From Verrucomicrobiota bacterium (GTDB taxonomy: Bacteria; Verrucomicrobiota; Kiritimatiellia; UBA8416; JABMPJ01), in the NCBI GenBank assembly GCA_018648805.1, contig JABGQM010000007.1, positions 50,290 to 114,289 on the forward strand: a stretch of 64,000 bases of DNA. Direction: 5' to 3'. Position numbers and translations under genes: made by a program. The notes under the pieces were generated by a model. That model had not been told where the DNA came from. It made no database searches and saw only the letters and a program-made list of their open reading frames with translations. Position 1 is the stretch's first letter. The number at the start of each line of letters is the position of its first letter. Positions 43,560 through 52,526 of this stretch are shown here, piece by piece.

Positions 43560-44561
43560 CTATGCACTCCTCAGAATGCGCTTCACAAACGTCTCAAACC
43601 CGGACAGCTTGGCATCCAGAATGAACGTATGGGTCTCCAGGCACGGCAGGCTGATCCGCGGCAGCGCAAACGTCTCCAGTCCGGCATAGTGAGAGGGGCG
43701 GGTCGGCGTGCATAGAAAAGCATGGCTGAACCCCGCCTCTTTGCAGGCCCGCGCCACGGCGGGAGAGACCTCGGCCGGACGACCAAAGGGGTAGCAGAAG
43801 CCATGATCATTGCAGTGCTGGCCATGCTGTTCCCAACACTGTCGCATCTGCGATTGCAGTAGGTCGTCCGGCAGCAGGGCGAGCGGATGGTGATCCCAAC
43901 TGTGACAGGCGATGTGGTGTCCGCGTGCGGCCAGCGCCTTGAGCGCCGGACCATCCAGTGGCACAAACCGCAACCGCCGGACCGCCTCAGGCAGGGCTAA
44001 CTGCGCCAGCGGGAAGGCCTGATCCAACTGCGCTGAGAGCGTGTTCCACTGTTGAGGATGGCGCAGCAGCTCTTGAAAGAGCGTCGCGCAAAGCGCGGGG
44101 CGGTCCGCATCGTCGATCTGCCAGGTCTGACCGAGCAGTTGATAGGTTCCGGGGGGGGCATAGCTCACCCACATCTGTAGCTGATCCACCGCCAGCGTGA
44201 CGCCATTCTCGATCGACTCCAGGGGCACGAAGAACTGCCCCCGCATCCCATGTTTCTCCAGGATGGGCGCGGCCACTTCGCCTTGATTGATGTAGCCATC
44301 ATCGAAGGTAATGAGCGGTCCGTATGGCCCCTCATTGATCGCTGACAGCTCCATCCGGCGACCGATCAGGGCCACCTGGCATTCGAACACGCTGACCGGA
44401 TGGCACATGCCCAGATCCGGGCTTCCATCGAGCAGGGCATCCGGCAGCACATTGTGAAAGGTGATCTGCGATCGTCTATACCGATTCAGCCAATAGAAGA
44501 CTCTGAAGATGCCCAGGATCGACATCAGCGCATAGAACAGGAGCAATAGGCGTCGCTTCAT
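43560..44561 (-). CDS. Polysaccharide deacetylase (NodB/CE4)
   Basis: This 333-residue protein has an N-terminal membrane segment (LLLLFYALMSILGIF) and a NodB-homology domain. Motif 1 ITFDDGYIN (catalytic Asp and metal Asp) and motif 2 HSWDH (metal histidines) are present. It would remove N-acetyl groups from a polysaccharide at the membrane or in the periplasm. First gene of a three-gene minus-strand operon with the acyltransferase and SGNH hydrolase, so deacetylation followed by re-acylation is a natural sequence (inference). Confidence 0.88.
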   Translation of the reverse strand: MKRRLLLLFYALMSILGIFRVFYWLNRYRRSQITFHNVLPDALLDGSPDLGMCHPVSVFECQVALIGRRMELSAINEGPYGPLITFDDGYINQGEVAAPILEKHGMRGQFFVPLESIENGVTLAVDQLQMWVSYAPPGTYQLLGQTWQIDDADRPALCATLFQELLRHPQQWNTLSAQLDQAFPLAQLALPEAVRRLRFVPLDGPALKALAARGHHIACHSWDHHPLALLPDDLLQSQMRQCWEQHGQHCNDHGFCYPFGRPAEVSPAVARACKEAGFSHAFLCTPTRPSHYAGLETFALPRISLPCLETHTFILDAKLSGFETFVKRILRSA

Positions 44562-45152
44562 GACCCCGTTCCGGCTCCTCGGGTTCGCGCCACCACAATG
44601 CGCGCCTCAGCCGGTTGCAGGGTGTGATCAGTATAGTGGCAAATATGCTTTTGTTGGCGATAAGCCCGCAGATTGAGCTGATCAATATTCATTCAGTGGC
44701 TCCCGCGTGAAGACCGTGACGATTGCAGACGGTAGAGGCTACATGAGCGGAACCAGAAGCGCAAGGATCGAGCATATCCCCTGATGGGTGCAAACGACAG
44801 AAGTGGGGAAAAGTAACAGAACGTGGATTCAAAGCCCTATTCCCTCAGTTTTCTCGATGGAGAAATGTCTAGCCACTAATCATTGGTCTCGTAATCGTAA
44901 TCCTACGCGTAATCGTAATCAGAATGACCTCAACATGGCTCGATTATGATTACGAGCACGATTACGATTAGGAAAGACAGCCACGATTCCTTTCTTTCCC
45001 ACATTCTTCGTTTGCACCCGCCCCTGATCCTCCGCTGTGACCGGGGGCGCGTTGCGGCCTCAGATATGGACTCGACTCCGCCTGACCAGGCAGATACGAT
45101 TTCTCTACTTAGCGAATAGCGCCATTCAAAAAGGGCAACAGGAGGCCTGACT
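44562..45152. other. Intergenic region (591 nt) between divergent genes, holding a palindromic repeat
   Basis: No convincing gene is present. TATACT on the minus strand at 44630-44635 could be a -10 for the deacetylase operon, without a clear -35. A long imperfect palindrome lies at 44886-44978. AGGAGG precedes the plus-strand gene at 45153. Confidence 0.5.
44886..44978. repeat. Long imperfect palindrome built from TAATCG hexamers
   Basis: The left arm (44886-44920) is made of CGTAATCGTAATC units and the right arm (44941-44978) of GATTACGAGCACGATTACGATT units. The arms pair almost along their whole length with two small gaps, ending GTCT/AGAC outside, around a loop of about 20 nt. In design it resembles the ATGAAG palindrome at 26438-26513 but with another hexamer. 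Confidence 0.78.
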
Positions 45153-46016
45153 ATGTACCGATACGTTATAATCATACAGCTGATCATCGTGCTGACCATG
45201 GTGGCCGTCTGCATCGCCTCCCCGGCGCGCTTCGACAGTCTGACGCAGGAAGACTGTCTCATCGAATGGCTCACCGCTCTGCTGTTCATCGGTGGCGGCG
45301 TGGCGGCTTTCTTCTCTGCCCGCAAGGCCAAACAGCGCCATGCGCCCTGGACAACCATCGGGGGACTGGCACTGCTCGGGCTGGCCTTGCTGGTTGTGGG
45401 GATGGAGGAGATCAGCTGGGGCCAGAGGGTATTCGACCTGAAGACGCCCGAACGATTGCGAGCCATCAACATGCAGGAGGAGGTAAACCTGCACAACGTG
45501 TCGACCGGACTGAGCCAACAGATCGCCATTCTCGGCAGTTTTCTGTTTGGCATCTGCCTGCCTGCAGCCTGCCTGCTGTCCGGAGGAGTCAGGCGACTAT
45601 ACGAAGCCCGGACGCATCTCCGCGCACCCACTCCGCTCATCGCGATTGCCTGCCTGCTTGGCTACGTACTCTGCAACCCGGAGTGGCTGCTACCCACGTT
45701 GGCGGTCGGACTGACCTATGCAACGTGCGGCGCCCTTACGGCGACCAGGGCCCTATCGAAAAACGACGACCGCGCCTGCGGTGATACGCTGATCCTGGTG
45801 GTGGGCATGGCGGGTAGTCTGATGGTGCAGGCCGGAACAGATCTGGCCGGGCCATGGACCAACGGATGCATGGAACTGGGGGAAGGGTGTCTCGCTGTGG
45901 CGGCCTGCCTGCTGGCCTTCAGCACTCTTTCAGCTCCGCCACCAGAGGCTACCACCCCCGCATGTCCCGCACCAGGTAGCCCAGGCGCGGACAGCGGCCA
46001 ACCGCATGGCGAATAG
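45153..46016 (+). CDS. Integral membrane protein of unknown function (EEISWGQ motif)
   Basis: This 287-residue protein has about seven transmembrane segments. Conserved-looking polar stretches are QEDCLIEWLTALLF, GMEEISWGQRVF and QEEVNLHN; I recall this combination in uncharacterised membrane proteins of polysaccharide loci but can assign no function. AGGAGG lies upstream of the ATG. The 3' end overlaps a convergent glycosyltransferase gene by 68 nt. The invariant-looking Glu, Trp and His residues next to membrane segments suggest an enzyme rather than a simple anchor (inference). Confidence 0.72.
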   Translation: MYRYVIIIQLIIVLTMVAVCIASPARFDSLTQEDCLIEWLTALLFIGGGVAAFFSARKAKQRHAPWTTIGGLALLGLALLVVGMEEISWGQRVFDLKTPERLRAINMQEEVNLHNVSTGLSQQIAILGSFLFGICLPAACLLSGGVRRLYEARTHLRAPTPLIAIACLLGYVLCNPEWLLPTLAVGLTYATCGALTATRALSKNDDRACGDTLILVVGMAGSLMVQAGTDLAGPWTNGCMELGEGCLAVAACLLAFSTLSAPPPEATTPACPAPGSPGADSGQPHGE

Positions 46017-47148
46017 CCACGCGCCAGCGCGCCGGAAGCAGTTGATAGTAACGGCGAGGCGGATGGTAGGTCGGGAGTGACCCGTCGCGGCCGGAACGGA
46101 TCAACCGGGGTCGATCGGCCAGAGCGGCCAGGAACGCGGCGTAGCCTTGCCACATGGTGGCCTCCCCAAAATCTTCCCGCGCCCGTCGCATGACGGCTTC
46201 ACACATCGACGGCTGAGCCTGCATGGCGCTTTGTACGACATGCCACAACGCCGCGTGATCGCCCAACGGAGCAAACAGCCCCGTCTGACCCTCCTGAATG
46301 ATTTCGCGGGTACCGGTTGCGATGTCCCATGCCACAGGGACGCAGCCCATGCTCATGGCTTCAACCGTCACCATACCGAAGGCCTCGACACGACTGAGCA
46401 TAAGCGTCACACGGCAGCGCCCCGCCCTGCTGAAGATCTCCTCGCGCGGGCGGCGCCCGTACAGGTGGATGCGCGCGCTCCCGGGAAGCGCGCGAACGCG
46501 ACGCTCGAATTCGGGTTCCATGTCCCCATACCAATGCAGCTCGACATCCTGGTTTTCCCGCTCGAGACATTTCCACAGGGCCACCACATCGTCGGCGCCC
46601 TTGGCGGCATTGTCGCCTCCACAGAACAGAATAGACTCTGGGCGCCTGTCACGCGAGGTCGGCGCCGGGGGGAACCGTGAACCCGCATAGATCACACGCA
46701 ACGTCTCCGGCGAGGACCATCGCGAACCGAAGCGGTCGGCCACAACGTGCGAAACGGGCACCACTCCATCGAGATCCCGTTGCGTCCTGAGGGCCGCGAT
46801 CCAGTACTGGCGCGCGGTATCATGAACGGCATAGATACAGCGGACCTGCGACGGGAGGTAGGCAATGGCGGGTTCGGCTTCAGGGCAGTTATTGAAGACC
46901 AGCACATCCTGGGGATGCACGCTCAACCACTGCAGAAGAGCCCGGGGCGTCTCGGCCGCCCCGACCGCCAGATTAAGCGAATCGATCACGGCCCCGCCGC
47001 GGTCCTCGCCAGCCAACCAGCCGCTCGGGGGAGATCCGAGCAGGAGCGTGGCGCGGTGGCCGGCGGCATGCGCCTGGCGCACACACGAGAGCGCCACCGA
47101 CACCACACCCCCGCCGCGGTCATCTGAAACAAGCCAACAGACATTCAT
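45949..47148 (-). CDS. Glycosyltransferase, GT4 type
   Basis: This 399-residue GT-B enzyme opens with the glycine-rich acceptor-domain loop SDDRGGGVVSVALSCVRQA. The C-terminal donor site reads SRVEAFGMVTVEAMSMGCVPVAWDIATGTREII, with the two conserved glutamates of family 4. Last gene of a minus-strand operon with the methyltransferase, lipoprotein hydrolase and phosphopantetheinyl transferase (six-nt gap to the latter). Confidence 0.84.
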   Translation of the reverse strand: MNVCWLVSDDRGGGVVSVALSCVRQAHAAGHRATLLLGSPPSGWLAGEDRGGAVIDSLNLAVGAAETPRALLQWLSVHPQDVLVFNNCPEAEPAIAYLPSQVRCIYAVHDTARQYWIAALRTQRDLDGVVPVSHVVADRFGSRWSSPETLRVIYAGSRFPPAPTSRDRRPESILFCGGDNAAKGADDVVALWKCLERENQDVELHWYGDMEPEFERRVRALPGSARIHLYGRRPREEIFSRAGRCRVTLMLSRVEAFGMVTVEAMSMGCVPVAWDIATGTREIIQEGQTGLFAPLGDHAALWHVVQSAMQAQPSMCEAVMRRAREDFGEATMWQGYAAFLAALADRPRLIRSGRDGSLPTYHPPRRYYQLLPARWRVAIRHAVGRCPRLGYLVRDMRGW

Positions 47149-47154
47149 GCAGAT

Positions 47155-47871
47155 TCACTCCTCCCGATCGGGTTCCACTCTCTGCTCAATCACCGTGTAC
47201 ACATGGGGCGGTTCAATCGCGAAGCGACCGCTCCATTCACACCCGTCAGGCCAGGCGGCCATGACCGCCGGATTCAACCGAATGCGGAACGACGTGTCAC
47301 GCTGATTGATTCCCACAAGTGAGGCATCCCTGAACTCGAGCGGCGCCGCGGCCTTGGCGGCGAGACATTTGTAGAGAGACTCCTTCATCGACAGGGCCAG
47401 CCCGATGGCCGTCGGTACGCCCCACCGCTGTGTGATCGGCAGCAGAACATCCCGCTCCGCGGTAGTGAGGATCACCGCCTCCACCTGCCGGGCGGCATGG
47501 GCCTCAGGAATGGTCTCGATATCGATCCCGATCCCACGGATGGCCTGTCGGCTGGCCGCGACCGCCCATGCGACCCCCATGGTGTGCGTGATCGAGCCCA
47601 CGATACCGGCGGGCCACGCCGGGCCACGGTCAGGGCGCATACCGACCGCGTGCGGCCCCTCGATGCCAAGCAGACGGAGTGCCTCGCGGGCGCAGTAGCG
47701 ACCCGCCACAAATTCTGAGAGGCGCTTGTCGACCGCCCGGTGCAGGCACGCGGGGACATCGATGTCATGCATCGCCGCGACGGCACGCGCCTCAGAACTC
47801 ACCTCGAATCGGACGGCCGTGGAGGCCACAGCATCCGTTGTCAGAGGCGGCATTGTCGCAGGTACTAACAT
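47155..47871 (-). CDS. 4'-phosphopantetheinyl transferase (EntD/Sfp type)
   Basis: This 238-residue protein transfers phosphopantetheine from CoA to carrier-domain serines. Family marks are FVAGRYCAREALRLLG, GSITHTMGVAWAVAA, the Mg-binding GIGIDIETI and SMKESLYKCL. The layout is that of EntD/NpgA-like enzymes. ATG 47871 has AGGAGGG seven bases upstream; longer reading frames upstream are not family-like. It would activate the two carrier domains encoded nearby (49751-51523 and 56815-60084). Confidence 0.92.
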   Translation of the reverse strand: MLVPATMPPLTTDAVASTAVRFEVSSEARAVAAMHDIDVPACLHRAVDKRLSEFVAGRYCAREALRLLGIEGPHAVGMRPDRGPAWPAGIVGSITHTMGVAWAVAASRQAIRGIGIDIETIPEAHAARQVEAVILTTAERDVLLPITQRWGVPTAIGLALSMKESLYKCLAAKAAAPLEFRDASLVGINQRDTSFRIRLNPAVMAAWPDGCEWSGRFAIEPPHVYTVIEQRVEPDREE

Positions 47872-47905
47872 GAAGATCCCTCCTGCTCCATAATCCGCGC
47901 GACCC

Positions 47906-48679
47906 TCAGGGCTGTGGCAACGCGGCATCTGGCAGACGCTGCTCGAACAGCCACTCAAACAGGGCTGGGTTCTGGTAGGTCTCCGTCCAGACATCGTGCC
48001 CACCCTCGGGGTACTCCGTGAACCTGACGGTTGATCCGGAGGCGCGCAGCGCCTCCACCATCTGGCGTGACACATCGACCGAAATCAGCTCGTCTTTGAC
48101 GCCATGAAACACCCAGGCCGGCAGATGACTGATCCGCTCGGCCGCGCCAGGCTGCCCCCGCCCACAGATGGGGACAATCGCTGCAAACCGGTGCGGATGG
48201 GTGATGGCCAGGTCCCACACGGCATAGCCGCCCATACTGATACCGGTCAGGTAGATCCGCTGCCGGTCGATGCGGTAGCGCGTGGCCATCGTCTCGATCA
48301 GGTTGCTCAGCCGCTGCTGCTGGCCGGGGAAGGTCCAGTCATCTTCGCGTGGACACTGCGGCGCCACAATAACGCAGGGCAGCTCAATCTCCCGCAGGCG
48401 ACGCGGCAACCCCTGCGTGGTGACCCGATCGAGATCCGCCCCCGACTCACCCGATCCATGCAGAAACATGAGTAGCGGCCATGCCGCATCCGTCTGCGCA
48501 TAGGTAGCAGGAAGATAGAGAAGGTAACCGCTTGCGACCACGTTGCCGCCGGGCAGCGTCACATCCTGAGCATGCCGCTGCTCCGGCATGATCGAGGGGG
48601 GCACGACCTCCTTGCGCCGGCCACACCCGGCCAGAATCGCACCCACACCCAAAACGAGAAGCAGGATGATCCATCTCAT
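47906..48679 (-). CDS. Lipoprotein alpha/beta-hydrolase (PHB-depolymerase/peptidase-like esterase)
   Basis: This 257-residue protein has a lipoprotein signal (LLVLGVGAILAGC; lipobox LAGC, Cys18). The alpha/beta-hydrolase domain shows LLMFLHGSGESG (oxyanion), GISMGGYAVWDLA (nucleophile Ser in GxSxG), GVKDELI (Asp) and GGHDVW (His). This matches secreted predicted peptidases/esterases related to PHB depolymerase. Its ATG overlaps the stop of the methyltransferase gene (ATGA). A role in trimming acyl or ester groups on the surface product is inference. Confidence 0.84.
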   Translation of the reverse strand: MRWIILLLVLGVGAILAGCGRRKEVVPPSIMPEQRHAQDVTLPGGNVVASGYLLYLPATYAQTDAAWPLLMFLHGSGESGADLDRVTTQGLPRRLREIELPCVIVAPQCPREDDWTFPGQQQRLSNLIETMATRYRIDRQRIYLTGISMGGYAVWDLAITHPHRFAAIVPICGRGQPGAAERISHLPAWVFHGVKDELISVDVSRQMVEALRASGSTVRFTEYPEGGHDVWTETYQNPALFEWLFEQRLPDAALPQP

Positions 48680-49575
48680 GCCTCAGCCCCCGGGTCAATG
48701 GTTGCCAGAATCATAAGCGTTCGCATGCCGAAAACCCTCTCCTCGTGCTGATACAGCACCTGGAATCCATGCTGGGCCAGCCGGTGCGGATAGTTGTGCG
48801 AGAACCCGAATTCCTGGCCATAGGGCGTGGACTCTGTACGGGTCGCCAGATCGTGGTTGCGTGCCACCGGTTCGATTAGCGCCACGGCAGCCGGGGCCAG
48901 CCCGGCCACCAGGCGAAAGAAGCGGTCCAGTGCATCCGGAGGGAAGTATTCCAGTACGCCGTTCTGCGTCAGGAACACCCAGTCAGGCTGACCGTTCTGC
49001 TCAATATAGTCCAGCGCATCAGCCGCAACGAACTCCATGCGCGGATCGGGAAAAGCCTGTCGGGCGGCGGCGGTCGTGACGGCATCCAGATCGACTCCAA
49101 TCAGCCGCTTGACCGCTTTAAAACGCCGTGCCAGGTAGTCCATCATCAGGCCGGCGCCCGAGCCAATCTCGCACAGTGTGGGCACCCCACCGCGCGTGGC
49201 CAGGCAGCGCTCCAGCTCATCTATCAGCGGCGTATAGTAGCGCAAAAAGACTGACTCGAATCGCTCCGGAGCATCATCGTGATAGGCCTTGGCATGCTGT
49301 CCACCCCAGAAGTTACGATGATATTCACCCAACGTCTCGTAGTCACCGGCCTGTAGGGCCCCGTACCCGATCCCGGCGCCAATCATCCGATTCAAGAGCG
49401 AGAGCCGACGACCATGGTGCGTGAAGCTATTTTCCCTCAGCATGGCGGCCCGGCGGGGAAAGAGGCGCACCAACACCGCACCGATCAGACGCTTGATCTT
49501 CTGCTTGGCACTGTCTTGCCGCCAGTCCCGTAGTGAAAAGCGGTCACTGCCTTCCGGTACGCCTCCATCACTCAT
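48676..49575 (-). CDS. SAM-dependent methyltransferase
   Basis: This 299-residue protein has the class I SAM-binding motif LCEIGSGAGLMMDYLA near residue 140, followed by GVDLDAVTTAAARQ and a downstream acidic motif (DWVFLTQNGVLEYFPPDALDRFF). An N-terminal basic helical part (LRDWRQDSAKQKIKRLIGAVLVRLFPRRA) may bind membrane. ATG 49575 has GGAGG six bases upstream; the longer frame to 49764 overlaps the divergent gene. The acceptor (sugar, amino acid or lipid) is unknown. Confidence 0.83.
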   Translation of the reverse strand: MSDGGVPEGSDRFSLRDWRQDSAKQKIKRLIGAVLVRLFPRRAAMLRENSFTHHGRRLSLLNRMIGAGIGYGALQAGDYETLGEYHRNFWGGQHAKAYHDDAPERFESVFLRYYTPLIDELERCLATRGGVPTLCEIGSGAGLMMDYLARRFKAVKRLIGVDLDAVTTAAARQAFPDPRMEFVAADALDYIEQNGQPDWVFLTQNGVLEYFPPDALDRFFRLVAGLAPAAVALIEPVARNHDLATRTESTPYGQEFGFSHNYPHRLAQHGFQVLYQHEERVFGMRTLMILATIDPGAEA

Positions 49576-49680
49576 CCTATCCTCCGTGGTCGGCCCGCCC
49601 TGAGCGTGATCGGTCAACAGACCGCCACGACGCTGGATGTATCCTAGCCAGTCGCTCGAACCAGCGTCGAGTCTATTGTT

Positions 49681-49709
49681 TTGATCTACCCCATGGGATG
49701 TCCTACACT
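49681..49709 (+). promoter_or_regulatory. Promoter of the adenylation-NadE-AsnB operon
   Basis: TTGATC (49681-49686) and TACACT (49704-49709) are separated by 17 bp and match the -35/-10 consensus at four of six each. The predicted leader is about 35 nt. The region is shared with the divergent methyltransferase operon starting at 49575. Confidence 0.5.
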
Positions 49710-49750
49710 CGGCCAAGCCTGAAGTGTTCGCTTTAGAGAGAGGGTGTGCC

Positions 49751-51523
49751 TTGGATTCCATCATGCATCATTTTAGTCGTGTCAGCGATCAGAACACAGC
49801 GCGGACGGCCATCTCTGATCCATTCGGCGTGGTGACCTACACCACGCTGCAGCAGCACGCCACGTCCATCAGCGCCGGTCTGGCTGACGACGGTGCGGGG
49901 CCAGGACGTGTCGTGGGGCTGTGGATGCCGGCGGGGCGCGACTACGTTGCCGCACTGTTGGGCGTGGCCGGCGCCGGCGCCACGTTCCTCCCCCTGGCCA
50001 TGGATACGCCGACCCGGCGCCTGGCCCACATCCTCACGACAGGTGATCCCGCCCTGATACTCACGACCGCCGCGCACGAGGACGCTGCCCGCCACGCTCT
50101 GGCTGCCGCCGGCAGCGAGGTGCCACTACGGTCCATCGACACGCTCAGCCCCGGCCAGACAACGCCCATCGACCCGGATCCCCATCAGCCTGGCTACCTG
50201 CTCTTCACCTCGGGCTCCACCGGCCAACCCAAGGCCGTCGCCGGCCGGAGCGCCGGTCTGCTCCAGTTCATTAACTGGGAGATCAGGGAGTTCAACATCG
50301 GGGCGGCCTGTCGTGTCAGCTGGCTGGCCGCACCAACATTCGATGTAAGCCTGCGCGATATCCTCGTCCCGCTCCTGGCCGGTGGAACGCTCTGTATCCC
50401 CGATGCCGACACACGCCTGCATCCGCAACGACTGGTCAGCTGGCTTCGTGATGAGGGCGTGACCCAGGTGCATTGTGTCCCCTCCCTCTTCCGGTTGCTC
50501 ATAGGCGAGCTGGAAACGCGCGGCCATGCCACGTTCCCGGCCCTGCAGCGCATCCTCCTGGCGGGTGAGCCACTCTACGCCGATGACGTCCGCCGCTGGC
50601 GCGCTGTCGTGGGCACGACCGTGGAGCTCGTCAATCTCTACGGACCCACCGAAACCACCCTGGCCAAGGCATTCTATCGCATCGAAAAGCTCCCCGATAC
50701 AGCCACGGGTATTATCCCGCTGGGCCGTCCTATCGATGATGCGGAGCTGTTGATCATACGCGACGGCGCGCCCTGTGATGCGGGCGTGATAGGGGAGATC
50801 TATATTCGCACCCCCTTTCGCAGCCACGGCTACTACCGCGACCCGGCCCTAACCGCCGCGGCGTTTATCCCCAACCCCCTGACCCATGACCCGAATGATA
50901 TCGTCTATCGCACCGGCGACCAGGGCCGCCTCCGTGACGCCCAGACGGTCGAGTTTATCGGACGCCTCGACCATCAGGTTAAACTCAACGGCATCCGCAT
51001 CGAGCTGGGCGAGGTCGAAGCCCACCTGCGGCGCCATGTGCAGGTCACAGCCGCCGTGGCCGTGATCCGCAACGACAACGGGACCGGGGACCGCCTCGCG
51101 GCCTACTTTACGGCGGCCGTGCCGCTCACTCCCGATGCCTTGCGCGAACACCTATCGGCCTACCTCCCGGATGCTATGCAGCCGACCCTTTTCGTGCAGA
51201 TGGAAGCCTTGCCACTCAACCTGCATGGCAAAGTCGACCGCAAGGCATTGCCGCCGCCAACCGCGCTTCTCTACGCCGACGACGCCTTCGTGGCGCCTCA
51301 GGGAGAGACCGAAACCAGGCTGGCGACCGTGTGGTCCGCACTACTGGGCAGTGAGCAGGTGGCGGCCGACCGCACCTTTGTAGAGCTCGGCGGCGACTCG
51401 CTCAAGGCGATCAGGGCCGTCGGCGAAATATATAAGGCCTTTGGTGTCGAAGCCAGTCTACGCGTCCTTTTTGAACAGGGAACCATCCAGAAACTCGCTG
51501 CCTGGATTGATGCGCAGGGCTAG
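49751..51523 (+). CDS. NRPS-type adenylation domain fused to a carrier domain (A-T)
   Basis: The protein has 590 residues. The adenylation domain (about 1-500) has LLFTSGSTGQPKA, FDVSLRDIL, NLYGPTETT, YRTGDQG and NLHGKVDRKAL core motifs. A C-terminal carrier (about 515-590) has FVELGGDSLKAI with the phosphopantetheine Ser550. It activates a carboxylic acid, probably an amino acid given the Asp of FDVS, and loads it on its own carrier. TTG 49751 is preferred because AGAGAGAGGG lies six bases upstream; ATG 49763 is the alternative. Exosortase-A loci carry a comparable AMP-ligase. Confidence 0.9.
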   Translation: MDSIMHHFSRVSDQNTARTAISDPFGVVTYTTLQQHATSISAGLADDGAGPGRVVGLWMPAGRDYVAALLGVAGAGATFLPLAMDTPTRRLAHILTTGDPALILTTAAHEDAARHALAAAGSEVPLRSIDTLSPGQTTPIDPDPHQPGYLLFTSGSTGQPKAVAGRSAGLLQFINWEIREFNIGAACRVSWLAAPTFDVSLRDILVPLLAGGTLCIPDADTRLHPQRLVSWLRDEGVTQVHCVPSLFRLLIGELETRGHATFPALQRILLAGEPLYADDVRRWRAVVGTTVELVNLYGPTETTLAKAFYRIEKLPDTATGIIPLGRPIDDAELLIIRDGAPCDAGVIGEIYIRTPFRSHGYYRDPALTAAAFIPNPLTHDPNDIVYRTGDQGRLRDAQTVEFIGRLDHQVKLNGIRIELGEVEAHLRRHVQVTAAVAVIRNDNGTGDRLAAYFTAAVPLTPDALREHLSAYLPDAMQPTLFVQMEALPLNLHGKVDRKALPPPTALLYADDAFVAPQGETETRLATVWSALLGSEQVAADRTFVELGGDSLKAIRAVGEIYKAFGVEASLRVLFEQGTIQKLAAWIDAQG

Positions 51524-51536
51524 ACCGGAGGGAATC

Positions 51537-52517
51537 ATGCAAGAGCCATTCATAGACGTGCACGAGCTGATGAAGCTGGACGCGCCAGCCGCCATCGCTG
51601 AAACCACGGAAGCTATCCGCACCCAGGTGCACTACGATTTGGGCCGACGCGGGGCCATCGTCGCGATTTCGGGCGGCATCGACAGCAGCGTCGTGGCCGC
51701 CCTCTGCGTCGAGGCGCTGGGTCGTGAGCATGTGATCGGGCTCATGCTTCCCGAGCGTGACTCATCCGAACAAACCCTCCCGCTCTCACAGCTGCTGGCC
51801 GATCATCTCGGTATCCGCGTCTTCACCGAAAACATCACACCGATCCTGGATGGGTGCGGCTGCTACCGCCGACGCGATGAAGCCATCCAATCGCTGATTC
51901 CCGACTACGGCCCCGACTACAAATCGAAACTGGTCAACGAAGGCCTGCTTGAAACGGGCAACAGTCACGTCTTCTCCATTGTGGTCGAAGCACCCGACGG
52001 AACGCAGCAGCAGGTCGAAACCCCCATCGACGTGCTGATGCAGGTCGTTGCCGCCACCAACTTCAAGCAGCGGACACGCAAGATGCTGGAGTACTACTAC
52101 GCCGACCGCTTCCACTACGCCGTAACCGGCACCCCCAACCGCCTCGAGTATGAACTCGGCTTCTTTGTCAAGAATGGCGACGGGGCGGCCGATCTCAAAC
52201 CGGTTGCGCACCTCTACAAGAGTCATGTGTTCCAGCTGGCCCGCCACCTGGGACTGCCCCAAACACTGATCGACCAAACCCCTACGACGGACACCTACTC
52301 CCTCACGCAGACGCAGGAAGAGTTCTACTTCGCCATGCCACTTGAGATGCTCGACCTCTGCCTGTTCTGCAAGAACAGCGGCTACACGATCGAGCAAACC
52401 GCAACGGCCACGGAGCTTACGGCTTCCCAGGTCGAAGCCGTCTTTGCCGATATTGTATCGAAGCGGACCATGGGCGAGTATCTGCGACTCCCTCCCTTGA
52501 TGGTAGAGAAAGGGTAA
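51537..52517 (+). CDS. NadE-like ATP-pyrophosphatase amide ligase
   Basis: This 326-residue protein has an NAD-synthetase fold, with the PP-loop AISGGIDSSVVAALC near residue 45 and TGTPNRLEYELGFFVKNGDGAADLKPVAHLYKSHVF, as in NadE. There is no glutaminase domain, so ammonia must come from elsewhere. Compared with true NadE it has an insertion with CGCYRRRDE and a Cys-containing C-terminal part (LCLFCKNSGY). It sits between an adenylation-carrier gene (13 nt) and an asparagine synthase gene (9 nt). This suggests amide formation in the pathway rather than general NAD synthesis (inference). GGAGGG precedes the ATG. Confidence 0.78.
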   Translation: MQEPFIDVHELMKLDAPAAIAETTEAIRTQVHYDLGRRGAIVAISGGIDSSVVAALCVEALGREHVIGLMLPERDSSEQTLPLSQLLADHLGIRVFTENITPILDGCGCYRRRDEAIQSLIPDYGPDYKSKLVNEGLLETGNSHVFSIVVEAPDGTQQQVETPIDVLMQVVAATNFKQRTRKMLEYYYADRFHYAVTGTPNRLEYELGFFVKNGDGAADLKPVAHLYKSHVFQLARHLGLPQTLIDQTPTTDTYSLTQTQEEFYFAMPLEMLDLCLFCKNSGYTIEQTATATELTASQVEAVFADIVSKRTMGEYLRLPPLMVEKG

Positions 52518-52526
52518 CGCAACGCC

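Noticed and set aside
51537..52517. Plain NAD synthetase as the function of the NadE-like gene
   Set aside because: Not excluded, but operon position between A-T and AsnB genes and the unusual Cys-containing insertions argue for a pathway-specific amide ligase.
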